The notes under the pieces: generated by a model
The model's database searches: none
The model's input: only the letters and a program-made list of their open reading frames with translations
Told to the model about the DNA's origin: nothing
Translations under genes and position numbers: made by a program
In this document: piece by piece, positions 50,115 to 58,278 of the stretch
Position numbering within the stretch: position 1 is the stretch's first letter
Layout: each line of letters starts with the position of its first letter
Source of the DNA: Micromonospora tarensis
GTDB taxonomy: Bacteria; Actinomycetota; Actinomycetes; Mycobacteriales; Micromonosporaceae
Assembly (NCBI RefSeq): GCF_016803395.1
Contig: NZ_JAEVHL010000002.1
Location: 51,029 to 115,028, forward strand
DNA: 64,000 nucleotides
Direction: 5' to 3'

Positions 50115-51494
50115 ATGTCCGTACCGCAATATCGAAAGGCTGCGGCGGTCGCGCTCGTGGCCGGCCTGGGGCTCAGCCTCACGGCCTGCTCCACGAAGAG
50201 CGACGACAAGGGCACCAACGCCGGCGGCAAGGTCACCATCACGGTCGACTGCCAGCCGGTCGGTGCCCAGAAGGAGCTGCTGAAGAACTGGAACGACGAC
50301 GTCGCCGAGTTCCAGCGGCTCAACCCGGACATCGTCATCAAGAGCGTGAGCGTCGGCGAGCAGTGCAACAACCCGCCGGACTTCACCGCCCGCCTCGCCG
50401 GTGGCACCGTGACCGACGTGTTCTACGGCTACATGACCGACCTTCAGCAGGTGCTCGACTCCGGCCAGGCGATGGACATCACCCAGTACGCCAACAAGGA
50501 CGCGATCTCCACCTGGGACAGCGTGGACCCGGTGCTCAAGGAGGTCTTCACCGACAACGGCAAGCTCTACGCCGTCCCGGTGAAGAACTACTCGATGGGT
50601 CTGGTCTACAACAAGGTGCTGTTCCAGCAGGCCGGGCTCGACGTGAACAACCCGCCCAAGACCTGGGCCGACGTACGGGCCGCCGCCAAGAAGATCTCCG
50701 CCCTCGGCAACGGCATCGCCGGCTACTCCGAGTACAGCGCCGGCAACACCGGCGGCTGGCACTTCACCTCGCTGCTCTACTCGCAGGGTGGCCAGGTGCT
50801 CACCGCCGACGGCAAGAAGGCCGACTTCAACAACGCCATGGGCAAGCAGGTCCTGCAGAACCTCAAGGACATGCGGTACGGCGACAACAGCATGGGCTCC
50901 CGCCAGCTGCTCCAGTGGGGTGACCTGCTGACGAACGCCGGCGCCAACAAGGTCGGCATGTTCATCGGCGCGCCGGACGCCACCCAGGCGATCGTCAGCC
51001 AGTTCCAGGGCAAGTTCCAGGACTGGGCGATGAGCCCGCTGCCCGGCCAGGACGGTCCGGCGAAGGGCACGCTCGGCGGCGGCGAGGGCTACTTCTTCAA
51101 GAAGGACCTCACCCCAGAGCAGGTCAAGGCCGGCCTCAAGTGGATCGCCTACCAGAAGCTGACCCCGGGCAAGGGCCAGTTCGACTACGTCCGCGCCAAG
51201 CCGCAGAACTACCCGGTGGGTTTGCCCCAGCCGCTGCTCTTCGCCAACGGCAGCGACGCGCAGAAGCAGGAGCTGGAGCTGCGCAAGGCCAACGCGAACC
51301 TCGACACCGCGAACTTCGCGCTCTTCGAGGCGACCCCGGTGCCGATCAAGGGTGAGCCGCGCAACGCCCAGGCCGTCTACGCGGTGCTCGACGCGGCGAT
51401 GTCCGGCGTGCTGACCAACCCGAACTCGAACATCGACGCGTTGCTCAAGACCGCCGAGGAGAAGGTCAACCAGCTCCTCGCCGCCGAGAGCTGA
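50115..51494 (+). CDS. ABC sugar transporter, solute-binding lipoprotein
   Basis: A 459-residue protein with a signal peptide and lipobox LSLTACS (Cys near 29). It has an extracellular solute-binding family 1 fold: VTITVDCQPVGAQKELLKNWN, ARLAGGTVTDVFYGY, AVPVKNYSMGLVYNK, and a long C-terminal helical lobe. It captures an oligosaccharide and delivers it to the two permeases encoded directly downstream. No ATPase gene is present in the window; such CUT1 importers in actinomycetes often share the housekeeping MsiK ATPase. Confidence 0.92.
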   Translation: MSVPQYRKAAAVALVAGLGLSLTACSTKSDDKGTNAGGKVTITVDCQPVGAQKELLKNWNDDVAEFQRLNPDIVIKSVSVGEQCNNPPDFTARLAGGTVTDVFYGYMTDLQQVLDSGQAMDITQYANKDAISTWDSVDPVLKEVFTDNGKLYAVPVKNYSMGLVYNKVLFQQAGLDVNNPPKTWADVRAAAKKISALGNGIAGYSEYSAGNTGGWHFTSLLYSQGGQVLTADGKKADFNNAMGKQVLQNLKDMRYGDNSMGSRQLLQWGDLLTNAGANKVGMFIGAPDATQAIVSQFQGKFQDWAMSPLPGQDGPAKGTLGGGEGYFFKKDLTPEQVKAGLKWIAYQKLTPGKGQFDYVRAKPQNYPVGLPQPLLFANGSDAQKQELELRKANANLDTANFALFEATPVPIKGEPRNAQAVYAVLDAAMSGVLTNPNSNIDALLKTAEEKVNQLLAAES

Positions 51495-51579
51495 CCGATC
51501 GTGTGGGGGCCGGGACGCCGACCCGGCCCCCACGCCAACCGCACCGCATCTCGACGTCGCCGACCCACCAGGAGTTGCC

Positions 51580-52536
51580 TTGACGACCATCCTCGTCCCG
51601 GAGACCCCCAGGAAACCGGGCCGCTCGCCGTCGCCGTACGCCGCGAGGACGCAGCGTACGAGCCTCGGGCGCAAAGTACGGGACAACCTGACCGGTCACG
51701 CGTTCCTGATCGGGGCGGTGCTCTGCTTCGTCGTCTTCTCCTGGTACCCGATGGTCCGTGGCATCGTGATGAGCTTCCAGCGCACCCGGCGCGGCGAGAC
51801 CACCTGGGTGGGTTGGGACAACTACTCCCGCATCCTCGCCGACCCGAGCTTCTGGCCGGCCTGGCAGAACACGATCTACTTCACCCTGCTCGCGCTGGTC
51901 CTCGGATACGCGGTGCCGTTCTTCGTGGCGATCCTGCTGAACGAGTTCCGGCACGCCAAGGGGTACCTGCGGATCCTGGTCTACCTGCCGGTGATGCTGC
52001 CGCCGGCCTCGGCGCTCTACCTGTTCAAGTTCTACGCGTACGACCCCAGCGAGGCGGGTCTGTTCAACGCGATCCTGAAGGCGCTGCACCTGCCCACCTC
52101 GCAGTGGATGCAGTCGCCCGAGATGACGATGCCGGCGATGGTGCTGGCGTCGACCTGGATGAACATGGGCGGGGCGGTGCTGATCTACCTGGCCTCGTTG
52201 CAGAACATTCCGGGCGAACTCTACGAGGCGGCCGAGCTCGACGGCGCCGGGATCTGGAAGCGCATCCGGCACGTGACGATCCCGCAGACCAGGCTGATCC
52301 TCGCGCTCCTGGCGATGATCCAGATCGTCGCCACCATGCAGCTCTTCATCGAGCCGCTGATCCTCGCCAACGGCGCCGGCGCGGAGGACTCCGCGACCTC
52401 CGTGGCGTACCTCATCTACCAGCACGGCTTCTTCCAGAACGACCTCAACGGCGCTGCGGCGCTCGGCGTGATCATGCTCGTGGTGTTGGCCGGTTTCTCC
52501 GCCGCCTACCTGCGGCTGAGCGCGAAACAGGACTAG
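51580..52536 (+). CDS. ABC sugar transporter permease (MalF-type)
   Basis: A 318-residue membrane protein with six predicted helices (AVLCFVVFSWYPMVRGIVMSF, LLALVLGYAVPFFVAILLNEF, and others). The EAA-type cytoplasmic loop is YEAAELDGAGIWKRIRHVTIP, which contacts the ATPase. It belongs to the CUT1 family. It starts 85 nt after the binding-protein gene and is followed at 12 nt by the second permease. Confidence 0.92.
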   Translation: MTTILVPETPRKPGRSPSPYAARTQRTSLGRKVRDNLTGHAFLIGAVLCFVVFSWYPMVRGIVMSFQRTRRGETTWVGWDNYSRILADPSFWPAWQNTIYFTLLALVLGYAVPFFVAILLNEFRHAKGYLRILVYLPVMLPPASALYLFKFYAYDPSEAGLFNAILKALHLPTSQWMQSPEMTMPAMVLASTWMNMGGAVLIYLASLQNIPGELYEAAELDGAGIWKRIRHVTIPQTRLILALLAMIQIVATMQLFIEPLILANGAGAEDSATSVAYLIYQHGFFQNDLNGAAALGVIMLVVLAGFSAAYLRLSAKQD

Positions 52537-52548
52537 GACGGGCGAGAC

Positions 52549-53436
52549 ATGGCACAGGACTCCGGCACCCGGACCCTCATCTCTCACGCGCAGCTTCGCC
52601 GTGGGCGCGGCAGGTTCATCTACTGGGCGCTGCTCACCATCGTCGTCGTGGGCTTCACCCTCGTCTTCCTCGGGCCGCTCTACTGGATGGTCACCGGGGC
52701 CCTGAAGTCCGGTCAGGAGATCGCGCAGACCCCGCCCACGCTGTTCCCGAACGACCCGCAACCGCAGAACTACATCGACGCGTGGAACAACCTGGACCTC
52801 GCGAAGCTGCTGTTCAACACGTTCTACTACGCGGCCGGCGCGGTGCTGTTCCAACTCGTCCTCGACACCGCCGCCGCGTACTCGATGTCGAAGCTACGGC
52901 CGATCTTCGGCAACGTGATCCTCAGCCTGATGCTCGCCACGCTGATGATCCCGGCGATGGTGCTCATCGTCCCGCAGTACGTGACAGTGATCGACCTGCC
53001 GATCCTGCACATCAACCTGCTCGACTCGCCGTTCGCCATCTGGCTGCCGCTGGTCGCCAACGCGTTCAACATCTTCCTGCTGAAGCGGTTCTTCGACTCG
53101 ATCCCCGAGGAGCTGATGGCGGCCGCCCTGATGGACGGGGCAACCGCGCTGCGCACGCTCTGGTCCATCATCCTGCCGCTGTCGCGCCCCATCCTCGGCG
53201 TGGTCTCGATCTTCGCCGTGACGGCGGTCTGGAAGGACTTCCTCTGGCCGAAGCTGGTCATGCCCTCGCCCGAGACCCGGACGGTGAGCGTCGGCATCTA
53301 CGCCTTCGCCGGTGGCACCCCCATGAACGTGGTCATCGCCGCGTCGGTGATCGCCGCGATCCCGACCGTCATCATCTTCCTGATCTTCCAACGGAACATC
53401 ATGTCCGGGCTGACCACCGGCAGCCTCAAGGGGTAG
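52549..53436 (+). CDS. ABC sugar transporter permease (MalG-type)
   Basis: A 295-residue membrane protein with six helices (LLTIVVVGFTLVFLGPLYWMV first). The EAA-type loop is LMAAALMDGATALRTLWSIILP. It partners the upstream permease to form the channel of the CUT1 importer. It precedes the GH13 gene by about 100 nt, consistent with uptake followed by intracellular cleavage. Confidence 0.92.
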   Translation: MAQDSGTRTLISHAQLRRGRGRFIYWALLTIVVVGFTLVFLGPLYWMVTGALKSGQEIAQTPPTLFPNDPQPQNYIDAWNNLDLAKLLFNTFYYAAGAVLFQLVLDTAAAYSMSKLRPIFGNVILSLMLATLMIPAMVLIVPQYVTVIDLPILHINLLDSPFAIWLPLVANAFNIFLLKRFFDSIPEELMAAALMDGATALRTLWSIILPLSRPILGVVSIFAVTAVWKDFLWPKLVMPSPETRTVSVGIYAFAGGTPMNVVIAASVIAAIPTVIIFLIFQRNIMSGLTTGSLKG

Positions 53437-53535
53437 CCGCCAGCGCAACGTCCCGTGGCGAGCGACTGGCGTTCGCCCGACACACCTTCAGGTCCGGCGA
53501 ACCCGCCGACGTACTGACCCAGAAAGCAGGTGCTC

Positions 53536-55200
53536 GTGTCCACAGCAGACAGCAGTCCGTGGTGGCGTGGAGCGGTGATCTACCAGGTGTATCCGCGTAG
53601 CTTCGCCGACGGCAACGGCGACGGCATCGGCGACATCGCCGGCATCCGGTCCCGGCTGAATCACCTGTCCGCGCTCGGCGTCGACGCGATCTGGTTCAGT
53701 CCGTGGTATCCCTCGCCGATGGCGGACGCCGGCTACGACGTGTCCGACTACCGCGACATCGATCCGGTCTTCGGCTCTCTCGTCGAGGCGGAGGCGCTGA
53801 TCGCCGAGGCGCACGAGCTCGGCATCCGGACCATCGTCGACGTGGTGCCCAACCACTGCTCGGACGCGCACCCGTGGTTCCAGGCCGCGCTCGCCGGCGG
53901 GCCCGGCGCACCGGAGCGGGACCTGTTCTGGTTCCGTCCCGGCCGGGGCCCGAACGGCGACCAGCGGCCCACCGACTGGGTCGGCGAGTTCGGCGGCGAG
54001 ACCTGGACCCGGACCACCAACCCGGACGGCACCCCCGGCGACTGGTACCTGCACCTCTTCGCCCCGCAGCAGCCGGACTTCAACTGGGACCACCCCCGGG
54101 TGCGGGCGGAGTTCGAGGACATCCTGCGGTTCTGGTTCGACCGGGGCGTGGACGGCATCCGGATCGACTCGGCCGGGCTGCTGGTCAAGGACGGGACGTT
54201 GCCCGAGGTGCAGCCCGACCAGCCGCACCCGTTCCACGATCTCGACGGAGTGCACGACATCTACCGGGGCTGGCGTCGGGTCGCCGACGAGTACCCCGAC
54301 CGGGCGCTGATCGGCGAGGTGTGGCTGCCGGACCGGCAGCGGTTCGCCAACTACCTGCGCCCGGACGAGCTGCACGCCGCGTTCAACTTCGACTTCCTCG
54401 GCTGCGCGTGGGACGCCTCGGCGCTGCGGGAGAGCATCGACGGGACGCTGAGCGCGCACGCGCCGGTCAACGCGCCGGCCACCTGGGTGCTCTCGAACCA
54501 CGACGTCACCCGGCACGTCACCCGCTACGGTCGGGCGGACACCCGGTTCAGCTTCGCCGCCAAGCGCGAGGGGATCCCCACGGACCTGGAGTTGGGCACC
54601 CGTCGGGCCCGCGCCGCCGCGCTGCTCTCGCTGTCGCTGCCCGGTGCCGCCTACGTCTACCAGGGCGAGGAGCTGGGCCTCTACGAGGTCGAGGACATCC
54701 CGTACGCGATGCGTCAGGACCCGATGTGGGAACGGTCCGGCCGGATCGACCCCGGTCGGGACGGCTGCCGGGTACCGCTGCCCTGGGCCGGGGACGAGCC
54801 GCCGTTCGAGTTCAGTCCCGAGGGCGCCGCCGCGCCCTGGCTGCCACAGCCAGCCGACTGGAAGGACCGGACGGCCAGCACGCAGACCGGCGACTCGGCC
54901 TCGATGCTGGAGCTGTACCGGGCGGCGATCCAGGTCCGGCGGGCCGACCCGGCGCTCGGCGACGGCGAGTTGACCTGGCTGCCCGCCCCGGACGGGGTGC
55001 TCGCGTTCAGCCGCGGCGGTGGCTTCAGCTGCCTGGTCAACCTCTCCGCCGTACCGGTGCCGATGCCAGCTCAGGGGGAGTTGCTGCTGGCCAGCGGGCC
55101 GCTCGACGACGGGTTGCTGCCGTCCGACACCGCGGTCTGGCTTCGTACCACCGAATCGGCGGACGGGCCGCGCGCGGCGGACGGACCCGGCCTGACCTGA
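53536..55200 (+). CDS. GH13 alpha-glucosidase (cytoplasmic)
   Basis: A 554-residue (beta/alpha)8 glycosidase from GTG 53536 (GTG 53530 is possible). It has the four GH13 regions: DVVPNHCSD, GIRIDSAGL (nucleophile Asp near 214), LIGEVWLPD (acid Glu near 261) and WVLSNHDVTRH (Asp near 323). There is no signal peptide, so it acts in the cytoplasm. The WWRGAVIYQVYPRSF opening is typical of oligo-1,6/alpha-glucosidases of the GH13_30/17-like group. It sits between the importer and two secreted GH87 enzymes and probably hydrolyses imported gluco-oligosaccharides to glucose. Confidence 0.9.
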   Translation: MSTADSSPWWRGAVIYQVYPRSFADGNGDGIGDIAGIRSRLNHLSALGVDAIWFSPWYPSPMADAGYDVSDYRDIDPVFGSLVEAEALIAEAHELGIRTIVDVVPNHCSDAHPWFQAALAGGPGAPERDLFWFRPGRGPNGDQRPTDWVGEFGGETWTRTTNPDGTPGDWYLHLFAPQQPDFNWDHPRVRAEFEDILRFWFDRGVDGIRIDSAGLLVKDGTLPEVQPDQPHPFHDLDGVHDIYRGWRRVADEYPDRALIGEVWLPDRQRFANYLRPDELHAAFNFDFLGCAWDASALRESIDGTLSAHAPVNAPATWVLSNHDVTRHVTRYGRADTRFSFAAKREGIPTDLELGTRRARAAALLSLSLPGAAYVYQGEELGLYEVEDIPYAMRQDPMWERSGRIDPGRDGCRVPLPWAGDEPPFEFSPEGAAAPWLPQPADWKDRTASTQTGDSASMLELYRAAIQVRRADPALGDGELTWLPAPDGVLAFSRGGGFSCLVNLSAVPVPMPAQGELLLASGPLDDGLLPSDTAVWLRTTESADGPRAADGPGLT

Positions 55201-55338
55201 CTCTGCTCGCCGTGGTGCCGGCGGCCCGTCCCGGCCGCCGGCCCCACACCACCAAGAAGGGAGAACCGAGGGGGGACGCGCGACACCGCACCGACACGGG
55301 GGGACCTGGCCTGCCTGACGAAAGGGAGAGCGCAGCTC

Positions 55339-57483
55339 ATGGCCAACCACACCACCGGCACCCCGCACCACCTTCGACACCCGACCCGGGCACTGTTGGC
55401 CGCCATCGCCGCCACAGTGCTCGCGGCGACGACACTGACCGCCCTCGCGGTCACCGGCAACGCCACCCCTGCGGCGGCGGCCGGCCTGTCCCCCTTCGAC
55501 ATCCCCGGCCGGGGAGCGACAGTCCCGTTCGTGGAGCACGAGGCGGAGAAGACCGCCCACAACGGCACGAAGATCGGCCCGGACCGGCGCTACGGCACCC
55601 TGCCGTCCGAGGCGTCCGGCCGGGAGGCGGTCACCCTCGACGCCGTCGGCGAGTACGTCGAGTTCACCCTCACCGCCCCGGCCAACGCGGTCACCTTCCG
55701 GTACAGCCTGCCGGACAGCCCGGCCGGTACCGGCCGGGACGCCGCCATCGACCTGCGAGCCAACGGAAACCTGCTGAAGTCGGTACCGGTGACGTCGAGG
55801 TACGGCTGGTACTACGGCGGTTACCCGTTCAACAACAACCCGGGCGACACCAACCCGCACCACTTCTTCGACGAGACCCGGGCGTTGTTCGGCAGCACCC
55901 AGCCGGCCGGTACGAAGATCCGGTTGCAGGTCTCCTCGACCGCCCAGTCGCCCACCTTCACCATCGATCTGGCCGACTTCGAGCTGGTCGCACCGATCGC
56001 CAAGCCCTCCGGTGTCATCGACGTGGTCACCGACTTCGGCGCCGACCCGACCGGCGCGACCGACTCGACGGCGAAGTTCCAGGCGGCGATCGACGCCGGC
56101 AAGGCCCAGGGCCGAGCGGTCTGGATTCCGACCGGCACGTTCACCCTCTGGGACCACGTGGTGGTCGACGGGGTGACAGTGCGCGGCGCCGGGCCCTGGT
56201 ACTCGGTGCTCGGTGGCCGGCACCCCACCGAGCGGAACAGGTCCGTCGGCATCTACGGCAAGTACGTCCCCGGTGGGGGTTACACCGGCCCGGTCCGGGC
56301 GCACGAGGCGAACGGGCCGAGCCGCAACGTCACCCTGCGGGACTTCGCCATCATCGGCGACATCCGCGAGCGGGTCGACGACGACCAGGTCAACGCGCTG
56401 GGCGGCGCGATGACCAACTCGGTGGTCGACAACCTGTGGCTGGAGAACACCAAGGTCGGGGCGTGGATGGACGGCCCGATGGACAACTTCACCATCCGCA
56501 ACAGCCGGATTCTGGACCAGACCGCGGACGGGGTGAACTTCCACACCGGGGTGACCAACTCGACGGTGACCAACACCTTCGTCCGCAACACCGGTGACGA
56601 CGCGTTGGCGATGTGGGCGCAGAACGTCCCGAACGTCAACAACTCGTTCACCCACAACACCATCGGGGTGACCCTGCTGGCGAACCACCTGGTCAGCTAC
56701 GGCGGTCGGGACATCAAGATCACCGACAACGTGACCGCCGACTCGCTCACCAACGGCGGTGGCATCCACGTCGCGAACCGCTACCCCGGTGTGCAGGGCG
56801 CCACCGGGGTCCAGGGCACCTGGACGATCGCCCGGAACACCCTGATCCGCAACGGCAACTCGGACTACAACTGGAACTTCGGCGTCGGCGCGATCTGGTT
56901 CTCCGCGCTGAACGAGGCGTTCCAGAACCCCACCATCAACATCACCGACACCGACATCCTGGACAGCTCCTACGCGGCGCTGCACTGGATCGAGGGTCAG
57001 ACCAACGGGATCAACCTCAACAACGTCCGGATCGACGGCGCCGGCACGTACGCGCTCCAGGTGCAGGCGAACAGCCAGGTGTCGTTCACCAACGTGCGGG
57101 CCACGAACATCGCGCAGAGCAACCCGATGCACAACTGCGTCGGTGCCGGCTTCCAGATCACCCAGGGCTCCGGTAACTCCGGCTGGTACACCCCGACCCC
57201 GTACTGCGGCCCGTGGCCGAACCCGCAGTGGGGCGGCGGGCCCACCTCGCCGCCGCCGACCACCCCGCCGCCCACCACGCCGCCGCCGACCACGCCGCCT
57301 CCCACCAGCGGAAATCTGGCGCTGGGCCGTCGACGACCGCGACCAGCACCAACCAGAGCTACACGGCGGCGAACGTCGTGGACGGCAACGCGGCCAGCTA
57401 CTGGGAGAGCGCCAACAACGCGTTCCCGCAGTCGGTCACCATCGACCTGGGCGCGTCCCGATCCGTCGACCGGGTGGTGCTGA
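55339..57483 (+). CDS. secreted GH87-type alpha-1,3-glucanase, main part (frame broken near 57330)
   Basis: A signal peptide (about 1-49, ending TPAAAA) is followed by a CBM35-like module (VEHEAEKTAHNGTKIGPDRR, about 65-215) and a right-handed beta-helix (about 225-620). Asp397 in TADGVNFH and Asp420-Asp421 in TGDDALAMW have the 23/24-residue spacing of the catalytic Asp triad described for GH87 alpha-1,3-glucanases (mutanases). A Pro/Thr linker (PPPTTPPPTT) leads to discoidin domains, but near 57330 the frame shifts; the discoidin pair is read in the frame ending at 58187. One C lost (GGCCCG read as GGCCG) explains it. The intact protein would be about 949 residues. Confidence 0.82.
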   Translation: MANHTTGTPHHLRHPTRALLAAIAATVLAATTLTALAVTGNATPAAAAGLSPFDIPGRGATVPFVEHEAEKTAHNGTKIGPDRRYGTLPSEASGREAVTLDAVGEYVEFTLTAPANAVTFRYSLPDSPAGTGRDAAIDLRANGNLLKSVPVTSRYGWYYGGYPFNNNPGDTNPHHFFDETRALFGSTQPAGTKIRLQVSSTAQSPTFTIDLADFELVAPIAKPSGVIDVVTDFGADPTGATDSTAKFQAAIDAGKAQGRAVWIPTGTFTLWDHVVVDGVTVRGAGPWYSVLGGRHPTERNRSVGIYGKYVPGGGYTGPVRAHEANGPSRNVTLRDFAIIGDIRERVDDDQVNALGGAMTNSVVDNLWLENTKVGAWMDGPMDNFTIRNSRILDQTADGVNFHTGVTNSTVTNTFVRNTGDDALAMWAQNVPNVNNSFTHNTIGVTLLANHLVSYGGRDIKITDNVTADSLTNGGGIHVANRYPGVQGATGVQGTWTIARNTLIRNGNSDYNWNFGVGAIWFSALNEAFQNPTINITDTDILDSSYAALHWIEGQTNGINLNNVRIDGAGTYALQVQANSQVSFTNVRATNIAQSNPMHNCVGAGFQITQGSGNSGWYTPTPYCGPWPNPQWGGGPTSPPPTTPPPTTPPPTTPPPTSGNLALGRRRPRPAPTRATRRRTSWTATRPATGRAPTTRSRSRSPSTWARPDPSTGWC

Positions 57484-58187
57484 AGCTGCCCAGCGGTTGG
57501 GAGCAACGCACCCAGACGTTGTCGGTGCTCGGCTCCACCGACGGTTCGTCGTACAGCACCCTGGCGTCGTCCGCCGGTCGGGTCTTCGCCCCCGGCACGG
57601 GCAACGCGGTGTCGATCGGGCTGCCCTCCGGTGACCGCCGCTACCTCCGGGTCACCGTCACCGGCAACACCGGCTGGCCGGCCGCGCAGCTCTCCGAGGT
57701 CGAGGTGTACGGCGGCACGACGACCACGCCGCCCCCGACCACCCCACCGCCGACCACCCCGCCGCCGAGCGGCAACCTGGCGGCCGGGCGGTCCATCACC
57801 GAGACCAGCCACTCCGACGTGTACGCCGCCCCCAACGTGGTGGACGGCAACCCGAACACCTACTGGGAGAGCGCCAACAACGCCTTCCCGCAGTCGCTGA
57901 CAGTGGACCTGGGCGCCGACCGCTCGGTGTCCCGGGTCGTGCTGAAGCTCCCACCGTCATCGGCCTGGCAGACGCGTACCCAGACGCTGGCGGTGCTCGG
58001 CTCCACCACCGGCTCGACCTTCACCACGCTCAAGGCGTCCGCCGGCTACACCTTCAATCCGGCCAGCGGCAACACGGTCACCGTGACCTTCACGGCGACC
58101 ACCCAGCGGTACCTCCGGCTGACCGTCACCGGCAACAGCGGCTGGCCGGCCGGCCAGCTCAGCGAGTTCGAGGTCTATTCCAGCTAG
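57330..58187 (+). CDS. two C-terminal discoidin (F5/8C) modules of the GH87 enzyme (frame broken)
   Basis: This frame continues the preceding gene after an apparent one-base loss and has no start or ribosome site of its own. It encodes two discoidin-like carbohydrate-binding modules (about 57340-57715 and 57775-58187). Each has VVDGN, YWESANNAFPQS and RYLR(V/L)TVTGN, and a PPPTTPPPTT linker lies between them. The modules probably hold the enzyme on insoluble glucan. The first module is close in DNA sequence to modules in the next gene. Confidence 0.78.
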   Translation, partial: STTATSTNQSYTAANVVDGNAASYWESANNAFPQSVTIDLGASRSVDRVVLKLPSGWEQRTQTLSVLGSTDGSSYSTLASSAGRVFAPGTGNAVSIGLPSGDRRYLRVTVTGNTGWPAAQLSEVEVYGGTTTTPPPTTPPPTTPPPSGNLAAGRSITETSHSDVYAAPNVVDGNPNTYWESANNAFPQSLTVDLGADRSVSRVVLKLPPSSAWQTRTQTLAVLGSTTGSTFTTLKASAGYTFNPASGNTVTVTFTATTQRYLRLTVTGNSGWPAGQLSEFEVYSS

Positions 58188-58278
58188 CCCCCACCTGTCG
58201 CGGAACGGCGGGCGTACCCCTGCACCCGTCGCCGGGCAACGCACCCACACCCACCCCCGAAAGAGGTGTAGCGACCCC

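Noticed and set aside
53488..57132. A 1214-codon open frame on the minus strand
   Set aside because: It is the reverse-strand shadow of the GH13 and GH87 genes in high-GC DNA; its translation is low-complexity (Gly/Val/Arg) and has no domain, while the plus strand has clear catalytic motifs.
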